Positions 1-10,465 of a stretch of DNA of 64,000 nucleotides are shown here, piece after piece. Source of the stretch: Victivallales bacterium (GTDB lineage Bacteria; Verrucomicrobiota; Lentisphaeria; Victivallales; GWF2-38-69); assembly GCA_021733985.1 (NCBI GenBank), contig JAIPJT010000006.1, positions 1 through 64,000 on the forward strand. The letters run 5' to 3'. The notes beneath the pieces were generated by a model. The model did not search any database, was not told where the DNA came from, and saw nothing but the letters and a program-made list of their open reading frames with translations. Position numbers and translations under genes: made by a program. Position 1 is the stretch's first letter; each line of letters starts with the position of its first letter.

Positions 1-57
1 AAATTGGTATTATGTTACCAGTTTTTATCCATAAAATACAGGCAACAACTTCAATAT

Positions 58-111
58 TTGTCTTTAAAATTTTCTTTAAAAAACAACTTTATGAGAAAAT
101 TTTAAAGACAA
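58..111. repeat. Perfect 18-bp inverted repeat (TTGTCTTTAAAATTTTCT ... AGAAAATTTTAAAGACAA) with 18-nt spacer
   Basis: Arms read directly at 58-75 and 94-111. Confidence 0.8.
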
Positions 112-591
112 CTCGTGCTATACCCGATATAATGAATTACAGATTTTTATGATGAACCGAAAATATTCACCACCAACTTGTGCAATTGATAAATGCCTTT
201 CTCCGCCATGATTTAGTTCGTCCATAGTATAATATTTTCTTTTATCATGGCTTTTATATTTTCTTTGTTGTGCATAAACTGATTATGAGTTTTTATGTCC
301 AGAGGTATAAAGTTGTCTCTTGAACAACATATATGTTATCGAAGGCAACATGAAATATAAAATTCCCTTAAATAACCACTTTTTTTTTATACATGTTATA
401 ATCTTGCCTTAATTTTAATTTATGGATTAAAAATCAAAAAATGAATAATTTAATAAAAGGTTAACCAATTCTTAGAATAATTGCAGGTTGTACGAGGATT
501 AATGTAACTGTCAAATTTGCAGTAGTTTAGTCTTATGTTTTGTAACTGTGTTATGCATCATTCACTTTAAAGAGGGAGGACTCGGGTCATA

Positions 592-1926
592 ATGAATGCT
601 GGAATCAGTAAGATTGAGAACGCTTGTGATGAGAATGTTTATGTGGAGACTCCAGAACACTCGCATCCGGGTGTAATGACAAAGGCTACTTATAGAAGAG
701 AAACAAATAAGTTGGCTTTAACTTTTTTTGGGACTGCAATTGGTGCAGGTCTATTATATCTACCTGTCCAGGCAGGTGCGGCTGGTTTATTATTGTCGCT
801 GCTTGGAATGATTGTAATGTATCCTATTACCTATTATTGTCAGAAATATTTTGTTTCTATGATGACAAATGCGGAGAATAATTCAAGTATTGCAGATGCT
901 GTAGGAGAATTTTTAGGCGATAAGATCAAGAACTTTTTTAATATAGTTTGGATATTAATGCTTTTGGCCGGATTAATATCATATGGTACCGGTCTGGTAG
1001 CTAATCTTGCAGAATTTATAGGTAAAGCCGGAATTACAAATATTCAACTTGATGGTAATGTTTATTTTATCGTAGCTATAATTGGTACATTGACAGTTTT
1101 GGCATTATTTTCGGATAAATTTATTATCAATTTAATTCAAAGAGCAACGATTGGACTTATAATAGTTATTGCTATAATTTGTCTGTTATTTATACCATTT
1201 TGGAATATCAATAATTTATTTGCCTACCATTATACACTCCACAGTGTTATTAAAAGTTCATTTTTAATGGCGCCAATTCTTTTGTTTGCAGTTATTTATT
1301 ACTGTGCAATGCCTTCCTGCGTTTCATATGTAAAAAAAGAATATAAATTATTACCTATGAAACAGGTAGAAAAAGTTTTACATACTGCAACAATTAAGGG
1401 CTCTTTACTACTTAGCTTTTTCACTGCATTATTTGTCTTTTCATTGGGAATATCTCTTTCTCCTGAAAGTTTGAGTTATGCATTACATCATAATCTTTCA
1501 GCATTGGCTGTAATCAGTCAAAGTTTTCCCGGGACATCTGCCATATACTTAAAAATTCTAATATTCTTAGGGTATGCAATGACTATAATTGCATTAGTTA
1601 CAACATATTACGGTGTGCAGTTAGGATTAATTGAGGGACTTGTATTTAGACTCAAATTTATACATGCCTCATATAAAGTAAAAAAGAATATTGTAATAAT
1701 AACAGTAAATTTAATATATGTAATTGTTATTATTTTTAACTTCAGCGTACTAAAGATTTTAGGACTTATTGTAATACCTTCGATAGCACTTTTAGTATTT
1801 GTTATACCTACAATTATTATTTTTAAAACTCCGAAGTTAAAAAAATATCGTAAGGCAAGTTGTGTTATTGTTGGGATTGCAGGACTATTCAATATTTTCT
1901 CTTATATGCTGGGACTAATTTTTTAA
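592..1926 (+). CDS. Amino acid permease, HAAAP (aromatic/hydroxy amino acid) family
   Basis: About 11 hydrophobic segments; N-terminal NKLALTFFGTAIGAGLLYLPVQAG motif typical of Tyr/Trp/Ser permeases; GGGAGGA ribosome-binding site upstream. Confidence 0.8.
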   Translation: MNAGISKIENACDENVYVETPEHSHPGVMTKATYRRETNKLALTFFGTAIGAGLLYLPVQAGAAGLLLSLLGMIVMYPITYYCQKYFVSMMTNAENNSSIADAVGEFLGDKIKNFFNIVWILMLLAGLISYGTGLVANLAEFIGKAGITNIQLDGNVYFIVAIIGTLTVLALFSDKFIINLIQRATIGLIIVIAIICLLFIPFWNINNLFAYHYTLHSVIKSSFLMAPILLFAVIYYCAMPSCVSYVKKEYKLLPMKQVEKVLHTATIKGSLLLSFFTALFVFSLGISLSPESLSYALHHNLSALAVISQSFPGTSAIYLKILIFLGYAMTIIALVTTYYGVQLGLIEGLVFRLKFIHASYKVKKNIVIITVNLIYVIVIIFNFSVLKILGLIVIPSIALLVFVIPTIIIFKTPKLKKYRKASCVIVGIAGLFNIFSYMLGLIF

Positions 1927-1944
1927 ATATTGTAGGAGTATTAA

Positions 1945-3138
1945 ATGGAACATAAATATGAAATACCGCTTTTATATGATAGACATAATCATGTAGGCTT
2001 TTACGCTGCTCTAACAAATTGTCTAGATGTTAGACATGACAAAGATTATGATAATGTTATCAAAACAATAAAAAAGCTTCCGAATAAAATGAACCTTGTT
2101 ATGGGGTGGACATTTCTTGATTACAATAATGAAGATATTGAATCTTTGCCGCCGGTCCTAATATGTGATCAGATGTTGCATTCTTTTATCATTAATAAAA
2201 AGGGCAAAGAAATTTTAATTAAAGAGAACGCAGCTTTTGTTGAAAATGTTGATAATTCAGAATGGATTGAAAAAAAATTACCCTCAATTTTAACTTTGAT
2301 ACCTAGAATACAGGGAATTACTGAACAGGATATGGTTGAGTTTTTTTACAAATTAGAGGAAAATGGAATTTATTCAACAGACGATATGTTAGCAATCGAT
2401 AATGAGTATGTTGCTCTTGTAAAAAATGGGAAATTTGCAAATCGTTGCAGACTGTGGGCTGATCATGAAACATATAATAACTTAAGTCCAGAAAACAAGA
2501 AAAAAATTGCTGGAATAAAAATTTTCCTAGATGGTGCGCTAGGGCCAGAAACTGCAGCTACAAGAGGCTATGTTTCCGGAAAAAATGGTTTGCTTTTGTA
2601 TTCTGATGATGAGCTTCAGCAAGTCTTAACGTTTATTAGTAATGAGAGACTGCCTGTAGCAATACATTCTGTTGGAGAGCGTGGTATTGAGCAACTGTTG
2701 AATATTCTTGAAAGTAGTTCTCTTCCAATTCCATATATTAGGGTTGAACATGCAATGTTTATCACAGAAGATATTGCAAGAAGATGTAAAAAAGCTAACA
2801 TAATTCTTTCAATGCAGCCTAATTTTTCATTTGATTCATTACTTTTCAAAGGAAAATTGACAGATGAACATTTAGAACAAAATAATCCTTTTAGAATGTT
2901 AATAGATAAAGTTGGTTATGCTCCCGGAGAAGATATGTTTTTTAGCTCAGATGGCATGCCATATGGAGTTAAAGCTGCATTGGAAAGTTCACTATTTCCA
3001 CCTTTTTCAGGTCAGATATTAACTTTGGATGAAATGGTGAAAGGTTATTGCATTGAAGATAAATCAAAAGGTACAATACAATTTAATATTGAAAATAATA
3101 AGTTTTGTGATCTGATGGTTCAAATAAGTATAGGCTAA
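1945..3138 (+). CDS. Amidohydrolase family protein (YtcJ-like amidohydrolase_3)
   Basis: N-terminal DRHNH; KIFLDGALGPETAATR; AIHSVGERGIEQLL; RVEHAMFI; SMQPNF; SSDGMP motifs; 18 nt downstream of the permease. Confidence 0.75.
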   Translation: MEHKYEIPLLYDRHNHVGFYAALTNCLDVRHDKDYDNVIKTIKKLPNKMNLVMGWTFLDYNNEDIESLPPVLICDQMLHSFIINKKGKEILIKENAAFVENVDNSEWIEKKLPSILTLIPRIQGITEQDMVEFFYKLEENGIYSTDDMLAIDNEYVALVKNGKFANRCRLWADHETYNNLSPENKKKIAGIKIFLDGALGPETAATRGYVSGKNGLLLYSDDELQQVLTFISNERLPVAIHSVGERGIEQLLNILESSSLPIPYIRVEHAMFITEDIARRCKKANIILSMQPNFSFDSLLFKGKLTDEHLEQNNPFRMLIDKVGYAPGEDMFFSSDGMPYGVKAALESSLFPPFSGQILTLDEMVKGYCIEDKSKGTIQFNIENNKFCDLMVQISIG

Positions 3139-3160
3139 GACTTTTACACTTAATTTAATT

Positions 3161-3328
3161 CTTCCCATTTTTGAAAAATATTAGATATAAAAGACGGTAG
3201 CTTAAAAAGGTTACTTGTATCCCGGATTATTTCAATATGTTTTAATTACTAATTCTCGACCTTATCATTCGATACAGGTCATACCGTATGGTGTGATGGA
3301 TAAATAAATTAAATCGGCTTTTGTATAC
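3161..3328 (-). repeat. About 168-bp interspersed repeat, matching the reverse complement of 45162-45325 (IS630-type left end plus palindromic element)
   Basis: Shared blocks: cttcccatttttgaaaaatattagatat, cccggat, tcgaccttatcattcgatacaggtcataccgtatggtgtgatggataaataaattaaatcggcttttgtata. Confidence 0.85.
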
Positions 3329-3477
3329 ATTTTTTGGGTTTAATCCGCCACTGCATTCTCTACAAGTTTAAATCTATATATAGGACAGATTTTATATAGA
3401 ACCTTGAATTCCTTCTGTCTATGGAATAACATAATATTAATTCGCAATCACTCTAATTTTCCCGGAGTATTAAAAAT

Positions 3478-6400
3478 ATGAGAACAGATAAGAATAAAAT
3501 TCACACAAGTGATTTAGTTAAAATATATGGCTATGATAAAAGATTTGCCATAGACAAATATGAATTCAAGGATATATCTTACCAGGACCTTATGCGTGAA
3601 CGCATTATTAATGTCCTGTTGATATGTTCAAATTATGATGCATTTATGCTGGAGGAAGATGGACGTATCAATGAAAAAATTTTTCTGGAATACACCTCTT
3701 ACAACCTCCGTTACCCCCCTCAGTTTACACACGCCCGTTCTTCTAATAAGGCTTTTAAACTTTTAAAAGAAAAAGACTTTGACCTGGTAATAACTATGCT
3801 TAATGTCGGCAAAATTGATGCTTTTGCCATGGCAAAAGAAGTTAAATCCAGATATGCCGATATACCTATAGTCGTTCTTACACATTTTTCCCGTGAAGTA
3901 ACTTTGAAACTGGCTAATGAAGATATGAGTGCAATAGATTATATTTTCTGCTGGCTTGGTAATACCAGCCTTCTTCTGGGAATAATTAAACTTATGGAAG
4001 ATAAAATGAACGCTGATTTTGATGTTAAACAGAAAGGCGTTCAGGCTATTCTGCTTGTAGAGGATTCTGTAAGGTATTACTCCTCATATTTGCCAATAAT
4101 TTATCAGGTGATATTTGACCAATCAAGAGAACTGATGTCAGAAGGACTCAATGAACACCAAAAAACAATGCGTATGAGGGCCAGGCCTAAAATCCTCCTG
4201 GCAAAAACTTTTGAAGATGCAGTTGAACTTTATAAAAAATATAAGGATGAGCTCTTAGGGGTTATTTCCGATGTTTCTTATTGTGCCCATGGAAAAATGG
4301 ATAAACAGGCCGGCATTAAACTTGCCCGCCTTATAAGACATGACAGCGAAGATATGCCTATACTGCTCCAGTCCTCAGATAAATGGGATCAAAGTGTACT
4401 GGATAAAATAAAAGTCAGAATGGTCGATAAATATTCTAAAACACTCCTTGTTGAACTTAAACAATACATAAAAGATAATTACGGTTTTGGAGACTTTGTA
4501 TTCCGGGATCCTGAAACAGGAAAGGAATTAGACAAAGCAGAAAATCTTAATGCTATGCAGGAAAAAATGGGGCAGGTTGATATTAAATCACTGATATATC
4601 ACACTTCCCATAATCATTTTTCCCGCTGGCTGAAAGCCAGAGCACTTTTCTCGATCGCTGATCTTATAGCTCCATGGAGAAATAAAGATTTTCGCAATGA
4701 TGAAGAACACAGACAGTTTCTTATTAAAACAATAGAAAACTACCGCAGAAAAAAAGGACGCGGAATAATAGCCAGTCATATTGATGAATATGCAATATTT
4801 ACCCGGCTCGGGGAAGGCCAGCTCGGCGGTAAAGCCAGAGGCCTTGCTTTCATAGATTCCTTCATACAGAAACATAATTTAATGTTTAAATGGGAAAATG
4901 TGATGGTTGCAATTCCCAGAACTTATGTATTGGCAACAGACTTATTTGATGAATTTATGGAAGAGAATTCCTTATATGAGTATGCCCTTTCGGATGCACC
5001 GGACGAAAAAATCCTGGAACGCTTTTCTGCTTCGGAACTACCCGGACGAACAAAAAAATATGTAAAAAAGCTTTGTGAAGTTATTAAATCACCAATAGCT
5101 GTGCGTTCCTCAAGTCTTCTTGAAGACAGCTACTACCAGCCATTTGCCGGTGTATACTCCACTTTTATGATACCGAATAACCATAACAAGTTCGAAATCA
5201 GGTGTTCGCAGCTTGAACAGGCAATCAAAAGTGTCTATGCATCTGTATTTCTCAAAGAAAGCAAAGCTTATATATCTGCTACATCCAATGTAATTGACGA
5301 AGAAAAAATGGGAGTTGTTATACAGGCTATTTCAGGCGGAAAATACGGTAACAGGTTTTACCCGGCAATATCAGGTGTAGCCCGTTCTGTCAATTTCTAT
5401 CCGATTGAGCCTGAAAAAAGCAGCGACGGAATAGCCAATATTGCATTCGGATTCGGAAAAACTATCGTGGACGGTGGAATATCACTGAGATTCTGTCCAA
5501 AATATCCGAAAAAAATACTTCAGCTTTCACAGCCTGAATATGCACTCAGCGATACCCAGAAGGAATTTTATGCCCTTGATCTTGACCCTGATAAATTTCA
5601 TTCATCCCTTGATGAAACCGTAAATCTTAACAAACTCAAAGTTAGAAAAGCAGAAAAGGACAGAGCCCTAAAATTAGTAGCATCAACATTTGATTACCAT
5701 GACCAAGTATTGCGCGACGGCATGCATGAAGGCGGCAAAAAACTAATTACTTTTTCTAATGTACTGAAGTATAACTCATTTCCCCTGGCAGATATTCTGC
5801 AGAAACTTCTTCTTATCGGACAGAAGGAAATGAATATTCATGTGGAGATAGAATTTGCGGTGAATCTTGATGTCCCGCGCGGAAAACCTATATTGTTCCA
5901 TTTCCTCCAGATCAGGCCTGTCGTCGAAGCAGAAGAAAAAAATGATATAGATATTGATAATTTTACTGAAGACGAAGTAATTATATCATCCGACCTTACT
6001 CTCGGAAACGGTGTAATTGATAATGTATGCGATGTTGTCTACGTAAAACCGGAAGTTTTTGATCCTGCAAAAACCAAGCAAATAGCAGAGATAATAGATA
6101 AAATAAATTCTGAGTTTATTGCAGAAAAGAAAAATTACATACTAATAGGCCCCGGCCGCTGGGGTTCGACAGACCCATGGCTCGGAGTTCCCGTTAAATG
6201 GTCCCAGATTTCAGCTGCCAGGCTTATTATAGAATCAGGACTGAAAGGCTTTCAGATTGATCCAAGCCAGGGAACACATTTTTTCCAGAACCTTACATCT
6301 TTTAATGTAGGTTATTTCACAATAAACCCCTTTAATAATGACGGGTATTATGATGTTGAGTATCTTAACAGCAAGAAGGAAGTCTATGAAGATAACTACG

Positions 6401-6495
6401 TCCGCCATGTCCGTTTTGAAAGCCCTGCAATTATAAAAATTGATGGAAAAAAGAAAAAAGGCGTTGTTTACAAGCCTGAAAAATGTATTAAATAA
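3478..6495 (+). CDS. Two receiver-like domains fused to a pyruvate phosphate dikinase / PEP synthase ATP-binding (PPDK_N) domain
   Basis: FDLVITMLN...DIPIVVLTHFSRE and AILLVEDSVRYYSSYLP receiver-like blocks; IAVRSSSLLEDSYYQPFAGVYSTF is the PPDK_N signature; no phosphohistidine or PEP-binding TIM-barrel domain. Confidence 0.85.
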   Translation: MRTDKNKIHTSDLVKIYGYDKRFAIDKYEFKDISYQDLMRERIINVLLICSNYDAFMLEEDGRINEKIFLEYTSYNLRYPPQFTHARSSNKAFKLLKEKDFDLVITMLNVGKIDAFAMAKEVKSRYADIPIVVLTHFSREVTLKLANEDMSAIDYIFCWLGNTSLLLGIIKLMEDKMNADFDVKQKGVQAILLVEDSVRYYSSYLPIIYQVIFDQSRELMSEGLNEHQKTMRMRARPKILLAKTFEDAVELYKKYKDELLGVISDVSYCAHGKMDKQAGIKLARLIRHDSEDMPILLQSSDKWDQSVLDKIKVRMVDKYSKTLLVELKQYIKDNYGFGDFVFRDPETGKELDKAENLNAMQEKMGQVDIKSLIYHTSHNHFSRWLKARALFSIADLIAPWRNKDFRNDEEHRQFLIKTIENYRRKKGRGIIASHIDEYAIFTRLGEGQLGGKARGLAFIDSFIQKHNLMFKWENVMVAIPRTYVLATDLFDEFMEENSLYEYALSDAPDEKILERFSASELPGRTKKYVKKLCEVIKSPIAVRSSSLLEDSYYQPFAGVYSTFMIPNNHNKFEIRCSQLEQAIKSVYASVFLKESKAYISATSNVIDEEKMGVVIQAISGGKYGNRFYPAISGVARSVNFYPIEPEKSSDGIANIAFGFGKTIVDGGISLRFCPKYPKKILQLSQPEYALSDTQKEFYALDLDPDKFHSSLDETVNLNKLKVRKAEKDRALKLVASTFDYHDQVLRDGMHEGGKKLITFSNVLKYNSFPLADILQKLLLIGQKEMNIHVEIEFAVNLDVPRGKPILFHFLQIRPVVEAEEKNDIDIDNFTEDEVIISSDLTLGNGVIDNVCDVVYVKPEVFDPAKTKQIAEIIDKINSEFIAEKKNYILIGPGRWGSTDPWLGVPVKWSQISAARLIIESGLKGFQIDPSQGTHFFQNLTSFNVGYFTINPFNNDGYYDVEYLNSKKEVYEDNYVRHVRFESPAIIKIDGKKKKGVVYKPEKCIK

Positions 6496-6541
6496 TTATT
6501 AGATGTAGCTTTACATATATTTTATTTTACTGGAGTTTTAT

Positions 6542-9500
6542 ATGACTACACAGAAAAAAGGTCGAGCTTTTAAAAATCAAAAAGAACAAAGCGGTCACAG
6601 ATTGCTTGAAACAGATAAGTATGATTTCAAAGAAGTAACTTACCAGGAACTTATGCGTAAACGCATTATTAATGTTTTACTGATATGTTCAAACCATGAT
6701 GCATTTATGCTCGAAGAAGACGGCAGAATTAATGAAAAAATATTTTTAGAATATACTTCTTATAATCTGAGATATCCACCGCGATTCACCCATGCCCGGT
6801 CTTCTGAAAAAGCTTATAAGCTACTGGAGGAAAAAGACTTTGATTTAGTAATAACAATGCTTAATATCGGTAACATTGATGCCTTTGAGATGGCCAAACA
6901 AGTTAAATCAAAACATGCTGATATACCAATAGTTGTCCTTACCCATTTTTCTCGCGAAGTATCAATAAAACTTGCTAATGAAGATATGAGCTCTATAGAT
7001 CATGTCTTCTGCTGGTTAGGGAATACAGCTTTGCTTTTAGGAATTATAAAGCTTATAGAAGATAGAATGAATGCTGATTTGGATGTTGAAATTAAAGGCA
7101 TCCCGGCAATACTTCTTGTTGAAGATTCCGTAAGATTTTATTCCTCCTACCTTCCAGCCTTTTATAAAACAATATTTGAACAGAGTCAGGAACTCGTAAG
7201 CGAAGGCCTGAATGCCCACCAGAAAAACCTGCGTATGCGTGCCAGGCCTAAAGTGCTTCTGGCCAAAACATTTGAAGACGCAGTTGAACTCTATGAAAAA
7301 TATCAGGAGGATCTTTTAGGATTAATTTCCGATAAGTCATACCCACGAGAAGGCAAAATGGATAAAGAAGCCGGAATAAGATTGGCCCGTTTAATAAGAA
7401 AAAACAATAAAAGTATACCTATTTTAATACAGACTTCCGATTCATGGGAAAAGAAAATGGAAGAAGAGTTACAAATTGATTTTGTAAATAAATTTTCTAA
7501 AACTCTTCTTGTTGAATTAAGACAGTATATCAGACAGAATTACGGATTCGGAGACTTTGTATTTATAGATCCCGTTGCAAAAAAAGTTATAGCAAGAGCC
7601 CGAAATCTAAATGAGCTTCAGGAAGTGATCGAAACAGTTGATTCAAAATCTCTTCTCTGGCACGGAGCACGTAACCATTTTTCCCACTGGCTGAAAGCCA
7701 GAGCGCTTTTTGCACTCTCTGACTTACTTGCCCCAATAAAACTTGAAGATTTTAATAATCTCGAAGAAATGAGGAATTATATGACCAACGCTATAGCAAA
7801 TTACCGAAAAACTAAAGGCCGCGGAATAATAGCCAGCCATATCGATGAATATGCAATATTTACCAGACTTGGAGAAGGCCAGCTTGGAGGTAAAGCCAGA
7901 GGTCTAGCTTTCATTGATTCACTGATAAAAAAACATAGAATGGAACACAGGTGGGAAAATGTAATAGTTTCAATACCGAGAACTTTTGTTCTGGCAACTG
8001 ATATGTTCGATGAATTTATGGAACAAAATAAACTTTATGAATATGCCCTTTCTGATGTGCCTGACGAAAATATTATAAAATGCTTTTCAAAAGCTGAACT
8101 GCCAGAGCGTATAAAAAAATATGTAGTAGACATTTGTAAGATAATAAAGACTCCAATTGCTGTTCGTTCATCAAGTCTTCTTGAAGACAGCCACTATCAG
8201 CCCTTTGCCGGAGTTTACTCCACTTTTATGATACCGAACAACCATAGTGAAGCAAAAGTCAGGCATTCCCAGCTCGAGGAGGCAATTAAAAGTGTTTATT
8301 CATCTGTATTTTTAAAGGAAAGTAAAGCATACATTTCAGCTACTTCCAATGTAATTGACGAAGAAAAAATGGGAGTAGTTATACAGTCCATTTCAGGCGG
8401 GAAATACGAGAACAGATTTTATCCTGCTATTTCCGGCGTAGCCCGTTCTATCAACTTCTATCCAATCGAACCTGAAACAAGCACCGATGGAATAGCCAAT
8501 ATAGCCTTAGGATTCGGAAAAACTATTGTAGAAGGCGGAATTTCACTGAGGTTCTGCCCTAAATATCCTAAAAAAATTCTACAGCTCTCACAGCCCGAGT
8601 ATGCTCTAAGCGATACCCAAAAGGAATTTTACGCGCTTGACCTTGACCCGGAAAAGTTCCATTCATCTCTTGATGAGTCTGTAAATCTTCTCAAGCTTAA
8701 GGTTAGAAAAGCTCAGAACGACAAAGCTCTTAAATTCGTAGCGTCAACTTTTGATTATCAGGATCATATATTGCGTGACGGCCTTCATGAAGGAGGTAAA
8801 AAACTTATCACTTTTTCAAATATACTGAAATACAATTCATTTCCACTCGCAGATATACTTCAGAAACTTCTACTCATCGGCCAGAAAGAAATGAATAACC
8901 ATGTGGAAATAGAATTCGCAGTTAACCTCGATGTTCCGGCCGGTAAGCCTAAAGTTTTTCACTTTTTACAGATAAGGCCCGTAGTAGAGGCGGATGAAAA
9001 AAACAATATAGATATTGAAAACTTTAACAAAGAAGATGTTATTGTATCGTGCGATCTTTCTCTCGGTCACGGCATAATTGAAAATATATGCGATATAGTC
9101 TATGTAAAACCGGAAGTTTTTGACCCTGCAAACACTAAACAGATAGCAGAAATAATAGATAAAATTAATTCAAAATTTATAGCAGAAAAGAAGAACTACA
9201 TACTTATAGGCCCGGGACGCTGGGGTTCGACAGATCCGTGGCTCGGCATTCCGGTTAAATGGTCCCAGATTTCTGCCGCCAGACTTATAATAGAATCCGG
9301 GCTGAAGGACTTTCAGATCGACCCAAGCCAGGGAACACATTTTTTCCAGAACCTTACCTCTTTCAATATAGGATATTTCACAATAAATCCTTTTAACAAT
9401 GACGGATATTATGATGTAGAATATCTTAACAGCATGAAAGAAGTCTATGAAGACGAATATCTCCGGCATGTCCGTTTCGACAGCCCTGCCGTGATAAAAA

Positions 9501-9550
9501 TTGACGGTAAAAAGAAAAAAGGCGTCATTTATAAACCTGGAAAAAGTTGA
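6542..9550 (+). CDS. Tandem paralogue of the preceding receiver-like/PPDK_N protein
   Basis: Near-collinear alignment with the previous ORF, including IAVRSSSLLEDSHYQPFAGVYSTFMIPNNH and the C-terminal KIDGKKKKGV.YKP. Confidence 0.85.
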   Translation: MTTQKKGRAFKNQKEQSGHRLLETDKYDFKEVTYQELMRKRIINVLLICSNHDAFMLEEDGRINEKIFLEYTSYNLRYPPRFTHARSSEKAYKLLEEKDFDLVITMLNIGNIDAFEMAKQVKSKHADIPIVVLTHFSREVSIKLANEDMSSIDHVFCWLGNTALLLGIIKLIEDRMNADLDVEIKGIPAILLVEDSVRFYSSYLPAFYKTIFEQSQELVSEGLNAHQKNLRMRARPKVLLAKTFEDAVELYEKYQEDLLGLISDKSYPREGKMDKEAGIRLARLIRKNNKSIPILIQTSDSWEKKMEEELQIDFVNKFSKTLLVELRQYIRQNYGFGDFVFIDPVAKKVIARARNLNELQEVIETVDSKSLLWHGARNHFSHWLKARALFALSDLLAPIKLEDFNNLEEMRNYMTNAIANYRKTKGRGIIASHIDEYAIFTRLGEGQLGGKARGLAFIDSLIKKHRMEHRWENVIVSIPRTFVLATDMFDEFMEQNKLYEYALSDVPDENIIKCFSKAELPERIKKYVVDICKIIKTPIAVRSSSLLEDSHYQPFAGVYSTFMIPNNHSEAKVRHSQLEEAIKSVYSSVFLKESKAYISATSNVIDEEKMGVVIQSISGGKYENRFYPAISGVARSINFYPIEPETSTDGIANIALGFGKTIVEGGISLRFCPKYPKKILQLSQPEYALSDTQKEFYALDLDPEKFHSSLDESVNLLKLKVRKAQNDKALKFVASTFDYQDHILRDGLHEGGKKLITFSNILKYNSFPLADILQKLLLIGQKEMNNHVEIEFAVNLDVPAGKPKVFHFLQIRPVVEADEKNNIDIENFNKEDVIVSCDLSLGHGIIENICDIVYVKPEVFDPANTKQIAEIIDKINSKFIAEKKNYILIGPGRWGSTDPWLGIPVKWSQISAARLIIESGLKDFQIDPSQGTHFFQNLTSFNIGYFTINPFNNDGYYDVEYLNSMKEVYEDEYLRHVRFDSPAVIKIDGKKKKGVIYKPGKS

Positions 9551-9584
9551 TGGTTTGGGTCTCAACGTACTCGATAGGATCTAA

Positions 9585-9605
9585 CCCGTTTTTCAGAAAA
9601 ACGGG
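9585..9605 (+). terminator. Stem-loop downstream of the PPDK_N tandem pair
   Basis: CCCGTTTTT-CAG-AAAAACGGG perfect hairpin; weak 3' T run. Confidence 0.6.
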
Positions 9606-9719
9606 ATTATCTTTGATGAGTTCGCATAAGGACTTAAATTTTGCCTTCTCGCAAAAAAGCCAAAAACATCTTAAAATAACAGGTTGCATGGTATAACTAC
9701 TTTAAACAATTTATCTCTC

Positions 9720-10232
9720 TTACTCCAGTATTTTCTCACCTCTCAGAGATCTGGCAGTAGGAGTAATAGAACCCGTCTTTTTAAACATACCAACAGCAAT
9801 TATATGCACCTCGTCATGAATATGTTTATTAAAAGTAAATTCGGCTGTATCATAAGAAAAGGAAACTACTCTGATTACACTGCCGTCAAAAGTGCTTATT
9901 AAAATGTTTTTTGTTTTCGGACCTATCACCCCTTTTATTTTTATAGTCGTTTCCTTCTTTTTTCCGTTTACCCAGGCTGTACCTCTTATAATTGAATCCT
10001 CCTGATATTTGATTTCGGCTGTAGTTCCAATTCTAAACGAACTTCCTTCACTTATTTTCGGGATCCAGGAATGCTCTTTTTCAGTTTTACTGTTCTTAAA
10101 TTGTGCAAAACCTTCTATGGTCCCGGACCATACCCCTTTCAAATCTGGATAATCAACTGCATTAATGCTAAAAGAAAACAAAAAGAAAAACAGAAAAGAC
10201 AACTTCACAAAATTAAACTTTTCCCTATTCAT
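9720..10232 (-). CDS. Secreted hypothetical protein with N-terminal signal peptide
   Basis: MNREKFNFVKLSFLFFFLFSFSINA signal sequence followed by a beta-rich domain (LKGVWSGTIEGF); start chosen at the internal Met. Confidence 0.65.
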   Translation of the reverse strand: MNREKFNFVKLSFLFFFLFSFSINAVDYPDLKGVWSGTIEGFAQFKNSKTEKEHSWIPKISEGSSFRIGTTAEIKYQEDSIIRGTAWVNGKKKETTIKIKGVIGPKTKNILISTFDGSVIRVVSFSYDTAEFTFNKHIHDEVHIIAVGMFKKTGSITPTARSLRGEKILE

Positions 10233-10465
10233 AATAAGCCTCCATTTTATTCTTTTAATTATTAACTGCGAAACCAATATATAACATTGACAGCTTTTTC
10301 TTTTTTATCTTTACTGTCATTATAAAATATCATAAAATGAAATACAATTTTTTTTATTATTTTTTGTTAAAACTACTTGAATGTGATAGTCCGCAAACTA
10401 AGTTTCAGGATGTTATACGGATTTTTAAGTATCAGATTAATAAGAACATCCGAAAAGGCAAATTA

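Noticed and set aside
1608-1892. Antisense ORF inside the permease, and the many similar shadow ORFs opposite other long genes
   Set aside because: Codon-shadow ORFs in an AT-rich genome; no independent coding evidence, and the sense-strand proteins are clear.
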